A DNA stretch of 64,000 bases from Ectocarpus siliculosus (Eukaryota > Sar > Phaeophyceae > Ectocarpales > Ectocarpaceae). The translations under genes and the position numbers were made by a program. Below are positions 48,467 to 62,900 of the stretch, one piece after another. The stretch spans positions 5,433-69,432 of the forward strand of contig FN649750.1 of assembly GCA_000310025.1 (NCBI GenBank), in the 5' to 3' direction. Positions within the stretch are counted from its first letter, which is position 1, and every line of letters starts with the position of its first letter. The notes under the pieces are model-generated. The model worked only from the letters and a program-made list of their open reading frames with translations, did no database searches and was not told where the DNA came from.

Positions 48467-51400
48467 CGTCATATCGTGTCATTTCGTGTCATTGGTTGAT
48501 GGCGTTACAGTAGACGTTCCTGTTTTGTGCCGGTAGGTGCCAAGATAATTTATCGGCATTATGCCGGACCGGCACTAATCAAAGTATTGAGAATGACTCG
48601 GAATTCACTACTGCGGTGTGCCCGCCGAAAGCACCGTCACTATACCGGGCACCGGCACTTCTCCTGTACCTTTACAGCCGTGGCTCTGATATTCGAGAAT
48701 AAGGGCTCCGATGTTTCAGGGGTCTTGGTCTCACCGCCCTTCTACATTGGGGCCATGCTTGTAGCCGTTGTAGACAGAGGAGCAAGGGGTATCCCTTCGA
48801 GGGACTGCGTTTGGCGTGCAACCATGGCCACATGCTGGTCGTTGAAAGAGTATCATGTTCCCCGTGGTCTCCGGTGCTTGCGAGGGACCTCGTCTCATAT
48901 GATGACCGTCTTGCAGTAGATCTATGTTTTGTTCCAAGCTCAAGCCTGTCAGAGCGAGGTTGACGATTAGAGAGGGCGCTGTCTGCTGGGAAGTGTGGTA
49001 TTCGAGTTGGACGTGTACTCCAATTTTGATGGTTCACCACCGAATGAAATGAAAAATTGAGGAATTGGACTCGATATTGCAGCAAACTCCGCCGGGAGCT
49101 TCGAAAGGGAGAGAGAACAGTCGTGACGGGAACACGCAGCGCTCATGTCAACCCCCTTCCGACGGAGTGGCCATTACACACCTCGCCCAATCATACGCTC
49201 GCAGGAGTGCTAGAAAAGACTGTGTGACGCACACACGTTGCGCCCACTCGAACGCACGCGCGCGGGTGGAGAAAGAAGGGTGGGTGGCAGTCGTTTGGAG
49301 GGATGAAATGTGATTTAGAGGTGTCAACGGATTGACGGCCCTCCGCAGTCACTCAACCACCCTCGGTGGTGTTGCCGCACGTGCGTGGCTGGGTGTCTGG
49401 TTTGCTTATCCCAACGCTGGCCACCAAAGCATAGAGCCCAAGAGCAGTCATGAGGAGAAGAGAAGCAAAGGTGACCCACACAAACCTGGTTCAGATTTTT
49501 TCGGACACCGTACCACGTGTTTTCCCTTTTGTTGATATGCCTTCGCTCCTTCAGGGGGCATTTCCTTCTGCGCGGAAATTGGCTCAGGCCTCTGCCGCGT
49601 GAAGATTGTGCGACGATCGAGGCGACGTTATGGCGAGAACCCCTCCACGTCGCTTATGAATCGATCATGTATACACGCACGCACGTGCAGCTACAATGCA
49701 GGCTCGTGCACGCCGGAGTTACTTGTGTTGGAAATGTTGTGAACAGTCTTTTAGGGTACTGATCGATCGCCATACGTGCGCAGCCTATCGGCATAAGGAA
49801 TCTTCACTTCCTGTTTTTCAGGAACGTGGTACGCCGTGGATGGAACACGTGGGTTTGTTGCTACCTTCTGTCGATCGATTGCTATGAATGAATTTGTTCA
49901 TATATGAATCTCAAGTCAAGCGTAGGATGCGAGGGGAGATCCAAGACACGATTCGAGAATTCTGGCGGGAAATATTATTCCGTGTCCCTGTTTTGCAATA
50001 CTCAGAGGAACCTGGTGGCTTCATGACGCATCACCGTTGACCAGGCTGTTGATATTTCTTTCTAGCTAAAAGCCAAATATATGGAGCAATCATGTCGGGG
50101 AACAATTCAGAACGCTTCGTTCTACGACTTTTTCCCACCGTTTTTCACGGCGAATCTTTTGGCTCCTAGCACGCTTCAGCTGACACCGTGAATGGATTGG
50201 TGCGGGACTATCCTCGAAACCTGATGGACACTCCCCGCGCAAATGACGAAAAAATGTCGAAGACGAGGTATGTCTTTGAAGTTGGGTCCTTCGTTTGGAC
50301 TAGAGCGAAGAAGCACAGGCTTCACGAAAATGGTAGAAAATATTAGGAGCTTCCCGTCGTGATCAGAAGAAAGCATTGAGTGAACTTGGCGAACTTCACG
50401 GTACGGTAAAGCCGTGCTTCTCTATCCATATAATATAAGCTTTTGTTCGGCATTGCGCGGTTCAACCACAAGTTCGTGTTCACTCACTTTTCTCGGCGTA
50501 CGCTTAGTGTGAACACCCTTGCTTGCAAGATATTCGCATGTCGGGTTGCGGATGAATCCCAAGGTGGTGGTCCACCTTTTGAAAGATCACCTATGGTGTC
50601 GGTGTCATCGCCTGCACAGCACTGCGTATCGAGTTGTCTTAACCCCCGCCATTTTCTATTGTCAAGCATCCTCAGGTCGTTGTGACTTCGGTCATGTTGT
50701 GCTTCGAAGAACGTTCACAAAGTGTCTACATACTGCTCTGATGAATTCATACCATGTCTCAACGGGTAATGTACGAAAATTTGATAGCTCGTTTCGTCTT
50801 TCTGCAATGAATACACTACAATATTGTATAGAGTTGTCGCGGACACTGATCTTTCACCGAAAACTTGCTACGTAGCTTGCTGATGGAGCATCCTGTGCGT
50901 CGCCCGTGTGTGTCACGTACAGGCTTTCGAGGACGCTTCTGTGTCTGACACCACAGGCCACCTTGGCGAGATGAATCGGATTCTAACGAGATCGCTACCA
51001 CAAGTGCAGTGAAACACGGGGTGATATTTGTCTACCCCATCGCCAGCACTCGTTCGGATCTTTACTACATGTAGGACACGTCCCCGCCCGTTACAACGCT
51101 CCCAGCACAAACAGCAACCTCCGCTGCTCATCGCAGCATCAAAACGTCGAGGCTTCAAGAGTTGCTGCTTCAACCGGCCACCTCGAAGCCACTCACGACC
51201 CTCCCAGTACAAAGCAACCTGCTCATCATCATCAACTTAGCAGTAGCCTGTCACCCCAAGCCGTACCCAAGCCCCATACCGACCGTTTAGACCCCCTATG
51301 ATGGCATCGGAGGAGGGCGCTAAACCCATCTTCACCCGCATGCCCAGGAGCTACCCCACATCCTCGACCATTCCATCCACTGACATGGAAAAATAAAAGG

Positions 51401-52868
51401 GAAACGACACGACACCCACAAGACCCACACACGGACCCTCATCCTATCTCATTCCATCTCCTGCCATTCGGTGTGCAATAACCGACTCATGACGACCTTC
51501 GTCTTCTTAAAATAAAGGAAACATTGGCATACTCTAAGTCACATTTCGGAAAAACAAACAGAATTGTAAAACAGCTCCCTATCGGATGAAAGTGATAAAA
51601 CCGGAGACGGAAGAGTCTCCGACACCTGTTAACAAAGAAATTTTCCAGAAATTTCTTCCTCTCGAAGAAGGCAAAAAAAATGCGGTCCCGTACACCTGAA
51701 ACACGGCACAGCGACACTGCGGGGTTACAAAGCCCTCGAGCGCCTTCAGAGGGAAGGTTGTTCGAGGAAACGCTTCTGACGTCCCTTTTCTCGCATTTCA
51801 ACCGCAAAAACATTGCAACATTCCACCCAACATAACGAGCGACCGCTCAAAACACGCCTACATCACAACCCCATCCAAAAGCCTACCTGTTTAATGGATA
51901 TGTGGATGTGGATGCTGATGTCCATCTATCGATAAGTGTACTGAAATGATGGGTGGACATTGTAACACGCATGATAGGAATGAAATGAAACCGCCCTCAA
52001 GCGACCGACGAAACCGTTAAACACCATTGTACCAACAAATACGATTCTAAATCTTCCCGTGCTCCCGCGCACGTGCGCGACATGTCGTTTCCCACCATTG
52101 TTCGTGTACGAAACCGAAACATCTTGATTGAAAGAAACAACCCTCCAATCTCATCAAAATTGCCCTGCTGACCTCTAGACTGACCCATAAAAAACGAGTA
52201 CAGCACAAGAACTGGATAGATCCCGCAAGAATCTTTGCAGTCCTGCACGAAAACAAGGCGGGCTTATTCTAGAAGCGCGGGAACAGGACAGCCGCCGATG
52301 ACAAAAGCAGACGGCCTAGATGCCGGAAGGATGAAAAATAAAAAATAAGAGTAGTTGTGTTGGGTCGGTGTCGCGGGTGACAAGTTGCACCCGGTCACCT
52401 CACCTCTACCTGTACGCACACAGTTTTCAGTTACAGGCACCCAGAGCAACACCAGAATGCAAAACACCCACAAGTAAAAACCCAGGCCGGTGTGTTCTCC
52501 TAAACACACGTGATAGGGATACACGTGATACAACAGGCAGCGAAACGACATATACTTCACTTCACTCGTAGTCTACCTACCTCAATTAACAGCCCCGCCA
52601 GTACGTAACTCAGACAGTGTATGCTGTACAGCCGACATTTACAGTGGTGGCCCCGTGATTTGGTGGTGTTACAAAGCCCTTCGAGACCCCCTCTCTTACC
52701 GGAGTAAGAGGGCACCCAACTGCACTCCAGCGGGTTCTGTCCGTGACGACCGATTTTGACCCTCTAATATCGGAGCCACGACTACATGTGCAAGAAACAA
52801 AACAAAATCACAAAAATGGAAGGCCCTTCCCTTCGGCTAGTTTGGAGCTCTACGGGGGCGTCTCGACC
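48467..52868. other. Convergent intergenic region, no gene recognised
   Basis: The DENN-MORN and WH2-like genes end tail to tail across 4.4 kb. The sequence is somewhat more AT-rich than the flanks, with only short unphased open frames. Both 3' UTRs must lie here. I see no RNA gene and no clear repeat. Confidence 0.5.
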
Positions 52869-55800
52869 TCAGCGGCGCCTCGCTCGAATCTCTGCCAGAA
52901 GACCGTCCATGCCGGCCGGCGCTTGGCTACCGCCGCTCTGGGTGCCACCGACGCCGCGGGCGCTGCCGCCGCCGCGCGCCCGGATCTCCGACAGCATTCC
53001 CAGCATCGGTGCCGGCGGGGGCGGGGGCGGCGGCGGGGGGGGCAGGCAGCCGGTCGAGCGAGAGCCGCCGTTGTTGTTGCCGCGGGCTCGGATCTGCGAC
53101 AGCATTCCCAACATCGGTGCCGGCGGGGGCGGGGGCAGGCCGCCGGTAGGAGAGCGAGAGCCGCCGCTGCTGTCGTTGCCGTTGCCGTCGCCGGCGGCGG
53201 CCGCGGACTGCAGGGAGCGGAAGTACTTAGACTTGGGCTCCCACGGCGTCTCCTTGGCGATGACAGCGGCCTTCTTCTTGTCGCTGGTCTCCCGCCCCGG
53301 CCGGGGGGGCAACGCCGACATGCTGGCCCTCCTGATCGGGCCGGTAGACCGGGAGGGCGGGGGGCCGGGAACCAAGGTCTTGCTCAGGGTGCTCTCCAAG
53401 ATTGCCCCGAAGGACTTGACCCGGCCCATGGCGCTTCCCCGTCCACCGCCTAGACCGGAATCGCTGCCCACGTCGTCGGCCGAAGTTTTTTCCCCCTCCT
53501 CCGCATCCCCACCTGTGTCATCATCACCATCACCACCGTTGTTGCTGCTGCCGCCGTCTTCCTCCGACACCCCGCTGGCCGCTGTTGATCCGCTGGACCG
53601 ACCGGAGAAGACCATCGCCAGCTCTTCCTTCCGGATCTGTGCCTCCTCGTCCGCGGTGACGAACCGGAGAGAGTTTGTCCTGTCGTTCAGCCTGGACTTT
53701 AGCTCGGGGATGGGGTCAAAGGCTCCCAAAACCACCGACCCCTCCTCCACCTCCGACTCCTCCAACCCCTCCTCCTCCTCTTCCTTCTGCTCGTCCTCGC
53801 CTTCCAACTCCTCTCCCTCGTCGTCGTCTTCCTCCCCTTCCACCACCTCCTTCTTGTCCTCTTCCGCCGTGGATCCCGCTTCGGCTTCCGCCCCAACCCG
53901 GCCACCATTTTCGTGCGCCGTGGCGGGCGGGGAAGCGGTAGCGGAGGTGACTGCCTCCTTGGCATGCTGCTTGGCGGACAGGCAGGAGAGCTTCCTCGAG
54001 CGCTTGGCCAACAGCCGCCGTGTTGCCGCCGCCTCCTTGAGCGTACCTTCCACCGTCGACGGGCTCTCCCTCAGCGCGCGGGCCGCCGACGCCACCTCAC
54101 CCTCGAGGCGTTTTGCATCCTTCGATAGCCTGCACGTAGATTTCATTGACGAGCGACGGGCGCGTTGGGGGGGGGGGTTATCGGCCTCTGGTTTACGGGG
54201 AGGGGGAGGGGGGGTGCAGGCATAGTCATGCATGCCGTAATCGTCTGGCCGCTAACCTCAGAGGGGGGGGGGGGGGGGGATTCATTTTAGGAACTTTACT
54301 TGTATAATAAGCCCCGGAATTAAAAAACCCCGCTAAAGTTAAAAATTTGCCCCGGAAAAATAAAAATTTTGCCTTAAAACTTTTTTTTTTGGGGGGGCCC
54401 CCCCAAGGAATTTAAAAAATTTCTTTTTTTTTTTGGGGCAACGCCTTCAAAAAGGGGAAACAAAGGATATTCCGGGGGCCGGAGCCGAATTTAAAAAACC
54501 CCCCCGGTGCTGAAAAAAAAACTTTGTCTAAAAAAGGGGGAATAAATGGCTTCCGGAAAATTCCTATTAAAAATTTAAAAGTTTAAGGGGGAAAAAAAGG
54601 AAAAAAACTTCCCCCAAAAAAAAAAATTTCAAACCGGTTTTTTNNNNNNNNNNNNNNNNNNNNNNNNNNNNNNNNNNNNNNNNNNNNNNNNNNNNNNNNN
54701 NNNNNNNNNNNNNNNNNNNNNNNNNNNNNNNNNNNNNNNNNNNCCGGGGGGGGGGGGGGGGGGGTATCGATTTAAGGATCTTGACTTGCATATAGGCACG
54801 GGATTGAGATAGCCCGGCTAAGGTTAAGACTTGGCACGTGAAGATTAAGATTTGTGCATGACAGCTTGTGTTTTGGTGGTGGCACCGCGATGGATTTGAC
54901 GTATCTGCTTTTCTTTTCGGTGCAACGGCATCGAGAAGGGCGACACAAGGCATATCCTGGGGTCAGGAGCGTAGTTGAAGAATCCAGCCGTGTGCTGAAC
55001 ACAGACCTGTGCATAAAACGGGGGGACTAAGTGGCTGCTGGAAACTGCGTATGAGAGGTTGAGAGGTTGAGGTGGGAGAACAGGGAAGAGACCTGCCGCG
55101 AAAAAAAATCATTGCAATCAGGTTTTCACTGTGGGCAGATCATGAGGCTTGTTCCTGACAATTTTCTGGCTTGCGGACATGTACGACGTGTCGGTTTTCC
55201 CGTGCACAGAACTGAGACTATCGACGGCACCGCAATATCTACCACAAGCCCTGACGCTTGTGTGGAATGGCACTCACACGACTGAAAAACAAATCAACGA
55301 CGCCCGCCCACACAATGTTCTAGCAGGGATACCATGAACAACGCCTCTTTGACCGTAGAAAAAGCGCCTTGAGCAACGTCGCCACACCTTTATGTCGCCC
55401 GTTGTCAACACGATCTACACACGTACAACAGTCGGTCAGGGACACTACCACTCCTCACAAAGCATGTTCAAAATTACACACACCTGGTAACCTCCGACTT
55501 GGCCTCTTCTCTTGCACTCCGGAGATCCTCCGGTGTGCGCGTGACCCTGTTGACCGGGTGGCGAGTGTCTTCGAGCACGTAGTCGTACTCTTCTCTCGCC
55601 TCGGGGAGAAGCTTGTCCCTCACCTGATAATGGCGACGGCAGCAGTGAGTCCGAGATGGATGAATGGATGGATGGATGGATGGTGAGAAATAACATTGAC
55701 CAACGAACATGTTTCATGCTGTTGTCTCCCGCGTTAGGAGTTAAGATTCCGTGGCCCTAAGGCAATACATAAGACCAAGCGGGAACACGCTTCTTTTGGT

Positions 55801-56949
55801 GTTGCCTTGTGGGGCCAGACGTTTATTAATAAAGCAACAAGCAAGGTGTGTGTGTGTGTTGTTGTTGTGGTTGTTGTTGATGATGATGATGTTGCTGTCT
55901 TCACATGAATAAACCGTTCCGTTCTCTCTACCCAGTTCCATGGTCTAACACGTGGCGCGGTCGACCCCCGTGGTGTGTAGGTCACCGTTGAAGGGATCTC
56001 ACCTCAAACGTCGCCTTCTCAAAGTCTGCCGAGGGTGATTGATCCCCTCTCTTTATGGGAAGACGTGCCTCTTCTGTCTATGGGGTGGTGGTTCACATCG
56101 AAAGTTTACTTCATGAAGCAGCAAGAGCTTCGGGACCCGATCAGTAAGTTCCAGCAGCTTGAGCCGTAAATGCACGCCCTCAACCATCAAAGAACTTAGA
56201 AAAAAACAACAGAACGAGAGCCGTATCAATACAATACTTAAAATACACACGCCTGGAACCACAATCTCCAAACACACAGGGGTACATTTTTCGGATACCC
56301 TGACTGGCACTACCTTCCTTTCATTGGTCAGCTGGTTACGTAGCTACAGGAGGAAACTCCCACAATGGGCAAACACAGACAAATATTCGACCTGTAGAAA
56401 GATTTTCTGCTTTCAATCGCACCGAGACTGGACGTTTTTTCATTGGTCAGCCGGTTAGTGCATTCGATGCTACCAATAAAAGCACACGCGTGTGTACAAC
56501 GAGAAAGACAAAAGTAGCAGGAGGAAGTCGAACTGACCTTGGCCAAGTCGGCCTGCTTCGCCTTCAGCTTGCGCTGCCGCTCTCGGAGCTTGTCCACCGT
56601 GCCCTGCACCTTTTCCGCCGTCGGATAAAAGTACTCCTCCCTCCTGGCCTGCCCAGCGCTCAGCTCGGGAAGGCGAACTTGCCGCCTGGCTGAGATCTTG
56701 GGGTCCCAGCCCCCGCTCACTGTGTCGCCCCTCTCCTGGAAGCCCAACGCACGAGAGAGACGAGATTTGACAGAGAAAAAAAATACATACGCAATGAGGG
56801 TTATTTTTTTGTTTTTTTGTTTTTTTCGCGCAAACGTGTTGAATTAGCGTTGCCTGCCCTGTGACCGACCCCATGCTGAGTCTGCCCCGAAGATCTTGGC
56901 GAACATCACTGTAAAATACTGCTATTTACACGGCGTACATTCTCCCTCC

Positions 56950-56981
<32 letters not shown>

Positions 56982-59900
56982 TTGTCCCTATGCGCACGTG
57001 TGTGTCTGTCCGTTTCACCTGAGCCACGAGACCCTTCGCCCTCTGCACGAACTCGGCCCTCCAGGCAGTCTTGCGACCGTCATCGTCCACCTCGAACTTG
57101 GCCGGAAGGCAGGCCATCACCGCTCTCATCTCCACCAGGTCGTACTATGAACAAGAACAAACCAAAAGACGACAAAAAGATGAGATAAGACAAGAGGCAG
57201 CACAACGAACAGTCAGGTCTCCTTTCAATTTCTTCGCGGTGGTAGGTAAGTCGTTGCTAGGTGCGTCATCCCATTTATTGGACATCGGTCTTTGCGCCTT
57301 TCGGTATGAGGTATGTACAAACTCTGGGGTCACCGGCCGGGCCATAGGAAGGGAAAGCGAAAGACCGCTCTATACGACAAACACATTCCTCGTACAACAT
57401 GCACGACCGCACTGACTGGCTGCAGGTATTGACTAGTTCATCGGATCGGATATTCATTCACCGGGTGTCAAGCGTGTTGATTTCTTCGATCCGGAGGGTA
57501 ATTGAATAAAACGATACCAAAATACTGTGCCAAAGTACCCAACCGTTGACAGCACCGTCATTTATGAATATTCTTTCAATATCGCGTGAGAACTCTCATA
57601 ATAAATGACGAGAATCTACCGCCTACCTACCTCTACCCCGGCATGACCATCGTGTGCACACTGCATACGGCAAAGGGCGTCATGTCCCTACACAAGGACT
57701 TGTGATCGTTTCCGCTCATCCTCCTCGCAATGCGCCATGCCATGGGATGCGAGTCAAGAGACTCCTATGACAACGGTGCGAGGGACCCCCAATCCCTTCA
57801 CGGCGATATGGACCCAAATCGAGTGAATACCAAGATGATGGAAAGACTTGATTTTGAAGGAGAGGCTGCTAGAAGGTAGTCTAGGTCACCTTCGGAAATT
57901 CCAATTTCTCATCTCGTTCTTGATGTCACCCTTCTTACCATACACGAAAATAATCTAATATGCGCCATTTAGTCAATACACACACACCTTGTCGAGATTG
58001 GTGAAGAAGTGCGCGTGTGCCCCCTGCAGGAAGTTGCTCCTCGCGATGTCTTCCGGATGCATCACCGTCCAGTGGAGGAGCCGGTTCTCCTGTGATATTG
58101 TAGGTTGGGGGTTGGGGGTGACGAGAGATCCCAACCACAAGCGAGGGGCGGCAACGAGTCCAGCGCCGCAAGCACGGAAGGGGTCATTCAACCACTGGTT
58201 GGGCATTACTCACAAAGACAAGTTTAAGTGTCCAAGGCTGGCTGATTGCAATTGAAGCGTTTTTTTCCGAAGCCGAGGGAAGCCTCTTTGACGTCTGCCC
58301 TGGCAGGCAGCAGCACAAGAACAACGACATGCCGTATCCGACTATGCCCCGATTCGCTGGAATGCTCAAAGAGTACACAAAGGGGCCACGCGAACAGTCA
58401 CGATCATGACACCCCATTCGCCTTCATTCTTGACATCCCACCTTAGGTTTGGAAATAGAGTACACAACAGCAAGCACAACACGGCATCCCTCTATTGCTG
58501 CATGTCTCCATATCCACCCCGAGAGATACAGTACATAGTCACCACCAAATAGTAAGGACCCCGGCCATCACACCATTGTACACTCAACTATGCTACTACC
58601 CCTGTACCAAATCACTCCGGTCACCTTTAGCCTTAGGGACAAATCCCTCGGATACAGTGAACCCCCATCGACGGCGCGCTGCTCCAACTCCGACACCGTA
58701 AGCCCGGTCACGCCCACCGGGATGAGAGACCGCATGCACCGCAGGGCCTTCTCGTTGGCAGCGGCCTCTCTCTCGAACCAGGCCTTCTCCTCTTTGGCCA
58801 CGTGCTGATAAATTTAGAGAGGGTTGGTGCGAGAGAGAGCGGAAGCACAGGGTGGTTGGAGGGGGGGGCGGAGGCGGGGACTTCGCGTTAACCGGACAAG
58901 CTATTTCGCGGTCAAGGGGTAAGTGACAAAGGGATTGAGCGTAGGACAGCGCGGTCTGATACCAAGCGAATGAACAACTACATCCGGCAACACGCCCAGG
59001 AGCAGCTGTAGCAGAAACACTTGATTGCAACCATCGTTTAAGACTTGCAAGGAGAACAGCTCGAACAACTCGTTGATGGTGCATTTGTACCTGCCGTCCG
59101 TTAATAACATACCCGTATTTTAGAGACGCTATCTTCGTGTAAGAGACTCCTTCATAAAGGTACAATAACAACACCAACAACTGTACCTTGATATACTCGG
59201 GCAGGGCCTCCTTCCTCTCCCTCCATAGCTCCATGCTTTCGAGAGCAGTCTGGCAGTCCCTCCTGCGCAACGCAAAAATAATATCAACAACCACGGGGGG
59301 GGGGCATGCAAATGAAAACACCACATGGTTGGATCGAGGTTGCGCACGTGAGACGCACAACGACAACTGAATGGCAGAAACATGAGACGTAGTAGTGATT
59401 CTCCGTTGTTGTTGTCGGGCAAAGGCAAAACAAGAAGACGCAACAGCGATTCTCCGTTGTCGTTGTTGTCGGGCAACGTCAGAAGCTGCAGGAGGCAGAG
59501 GTTCCAACTCCCTTCCCAAGCTCAGGAAAGTTTAACCCACATTTACCCTTGCCCGCTTCCCCACTATAACACTACGGTACAATACCATCCCAAAAAAACG
59601 TTCCGTCATCACAGCACTCTCTCTCTCTCTCTCTCTCACCTAGTCTTGCTGAGTCCCTCAGCCATCGCCTTCGTGGCAGCCTCCAAGTCTTGGAGGCCGT
59701 TCACAGCCTGGGTGGGTGCGATGAGCTCTCTGGCCCAGCCTACCCTCGCCGTGATGTCTGGCGTTGTTATAGAAGCGACCGGAATGAGGGGGAGGGGGGG
59801 GGGGGGCGTCGAACACACACTCACAGCGATTTAACCGTATTCCATTCTTTGATTGTCTCGTCCATGGGTTCCATGCTATGTTAGTGTCCACGTAGGAGGG

Positions 59901-62900
59901 GCACACTGGGTGAACTAACAAAAATGGAAAGTGCTGTGTGTAGATGTGTCGTCGTGCAGAGAACAAATTTGCATGCCGAAACAAGAATACTCCCGGACGT
60001 TAGTTCGATTTTGCAACCCGCGCTTGCGTTCAAACGTTTCTATTCATCGGTTGGAGTATGCATACGACGTTGTGTGTGCCACATCTAGTCTGCTACAAAA
60101 AAACAAACAATAATTAATGTCCCTTCTCCTGCTGGACCCCAGCTCGTGCGACCGGAAAATATGCAGACATGTACATAAGCGTCAGACCACACGCTCAGCA
60201 AATAAGACACAGCATACAGACACATACATTTCATCAGCCAGATAGCGCGGTAGACGCTAACAGCAAACACACACACACCAGACACATCTACTCAACAACC
60301 CACCGATGACAGTCTTGAGTGCGCCCTTGTACGCCCCGATGGCCTTCTTGGTTCCGCTCTCGGCCTCATCTATCAGGGCGTGGCCTACCCGCAGGACCTT
60401 CTCCTGCGCCGCGGAGATGCCCTCGACCACGCGGCGCAACTTCGCCTCGGCCTCGCCGCCGCCGGCCTGACCGAGGATCTTACCACCGACCTCTTGGGCT
60501 AGCTGTCCGTGAGGATTCGTCAGGCGTTCGAAGTCTCCTCCCATCTTGGCGACGGCCTTGAGAGACACCGAAAGCCGGCGGTCCTTGAGAATCTCCATGC
60601 CCGCCTGTCGAACGATAGCGTGAGCGTCGCGAGAAAAACGCGAGGCGAGGTGGCAACAAAGAAAAGAGGATATAATCAAACTGCTTTTTGTGATGCATAT
60701 TTCGTGGATGGGAGATCGGGACAGGTCTTGGCCAGGTAAAAAAATGAAAATCGAGCTCTGATCGGTCGAAGACAATTTGATTTGGTACCAAACCAAACAA
60801 AGAAGGCGGAGCTCAATCTTGACTTGGCCCCCAAAAACCCAAACATTCACAAAATTTCAATGATAACCACCTACACATTGTCGTGAAGAATTTCTTAATA
60901 ATTCTGAGCATGGTCATGGAGTTTCCTGTCTTTGAAAAACATCAAGTCCATTACCACGCGTACGATACCGTACCTGAACCATGGATTCTTGGAAGAGAAG
61001 GCGGTGGTACTCTGTCTCCGCGGTCTCCCTCCGCCTCTCGCTCATTTGGACCGCGTTTCCCTGGGTTGCCGTGATGAGCCACTCTAGCTCTTCATCGTCC
61101 TTCAGTGGAAACCGACCAATCAACCGGCCGAACCGGAAAAAAACCCAACAAAACAGTCGAGGGGAATCACATGTGATCAGGAGAGAATCAGTCCAAGGAA
61201 ATCACAGAAGGCAGGTGAAATCGGACACACGAGACAGTCGGCCTAAAGAGAAACTGGTACAGGACGGCACCCGGACACCAAAGGGAGGGACACATATTAG
61301 AAGCAAGAACCAGCTACGAGAGGCATGTACGTCTAGACGAAAAATCGACATGGGCATTTCATAGAGAAGGCAAGGACAAAAACTCTCGACAAGCCAGCTG
61401 GAGCACGACGAAGACAACTCGGGCTTGCTCTGGCGCGTGCTGTGAGCAGAACAGCATCACAGCAGGAAGGAAGGCAATCACCGCGATACCTCCGAAGGCT
61501 GGCTTCCTGCTGGCTCACTTCTTTACACCGTTACTACGGCTACCGCTACCAATACCACTAAGACCATTGCTACTAGTGCTGCAGCCAATCAAAGAACAGT
61601 GTTGGGAAAAAACAAAAAAATTCATCACCTTTCCGGTGATCTTTTTCAAGATCTCCAGCTGGAGTACGGTCTTCTCCCATGTGCCGAGGGATGGCAGGCC
61701 GTCCCCCTCCTCGCCACCGCCGGTACTGTAGACCTTCTGCTGGACCTGGGGGACGACCTCGTCCATCGTTCTGGAGGGCTTGCTACATGGAGACCCTGGT
61801 GTCGCTGGTGCCCTGACGTCATGCTCCGGGGCAGTGCTAGTGGAGGCAGAGAACCTGTTGCAGAAAAAGGTTGATGGTATTGGGACACAAGACATACGGT
61901 AACGTGTGAGTGCTTCGGTTTTCGAATCATGTCTCAAGATCTCGGAGGCGAAGAGAAAGATTAATATCATGCGGTACGGATTTCGTTCCGATGCCGTTTC
62001 AGAGGGAATTAGCCGCACGTGTCGCACGCAAGTAGACAGCCGAGGAAGGTGCGAAAGGGCACGGACAATAAGGCTAGAGGGGTCCGTGCTTTGGCGAATG
62101 TTCCAGCACCTAACTCACGACGAACAGCGCACAACTCACCCGTGTAGGTACGTAGCTATCGAACGTTCCTAGGGACGTACCTAGAAGGACCACCTCTCGG
62201 CGTAGACTCGACCATGCGACGGCAAAAATACTCACACGAGTACACCCATCACGCGCACAACGGTTCGTTCGGTTCACCTGGGTCTTTGACGTTTCTTGCT
62301 GGGACTTTTCCCACTCACTCCCCCGGCTACGCCACCATCGCCCCCACCGGCCACACGGTCACCGCCGCTTTTCTCTCCTCCGGCCACCGTCTTCGACGTA
62401 GCACCCTTACCCTTCGGCCTCGGCGACTTCGACCTGACCGTCGTCATGGCCTTCGAATCTACTGCCTTCGCAAGGCCCTTAGGCCGCGGCGACTTCGACG
62501 ACTTTACCGTCGCTGGTGCCCTCGAATCCGCTGTCGTCGCAACGGCCTTAGGCCTCGGCGACTTCGACCTGACCGTCGTCATGGCCTTCGAATCTACTGC
62601 CTTCGCAAGGCCCTTAGGCCTCGGCGACTTCGACTTGACCATTGTCGTTGTCTTCGAACATTTTCTCGCCGCCGGCGCCGGCGCCCCCGCCGGCGCTTTT
62701 TTCGCCCTCGGCGGTAACCTCGCCACAGGCGTCCGCCGCTCCGTCGCTTTCGGCGGCGTGCGACGGCGCTCGGTCGGCTTCATCGCCCACGCCGACTGCC
62801 CGACTTTCTTGCTGCTGGTGCTGGTGCTGGTGCTGTTCAGGCTTGTGGTGGTGGTGGCGAGATGTCTGCGCGGGGTCGTGGCGGCAATGGGCCGCTTCTT

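Noticed and set aside
52786-54225. 479-codon plus-strand open frame opposite the last exon of the WH2-like gene
   Set aside because: It mirrors the minus-strand exon and is Pro/Ser low-complexity. The minus strand joins in phase to eleven upstream exons and has the polyproline/LxxIR pattern, so the plus frame is a shadow.
58596-59519. 307-codon minus-strand frame
   Set aside because: It reads through introns between two true exons. Conserved phase and splice sites support the two short exons instead.
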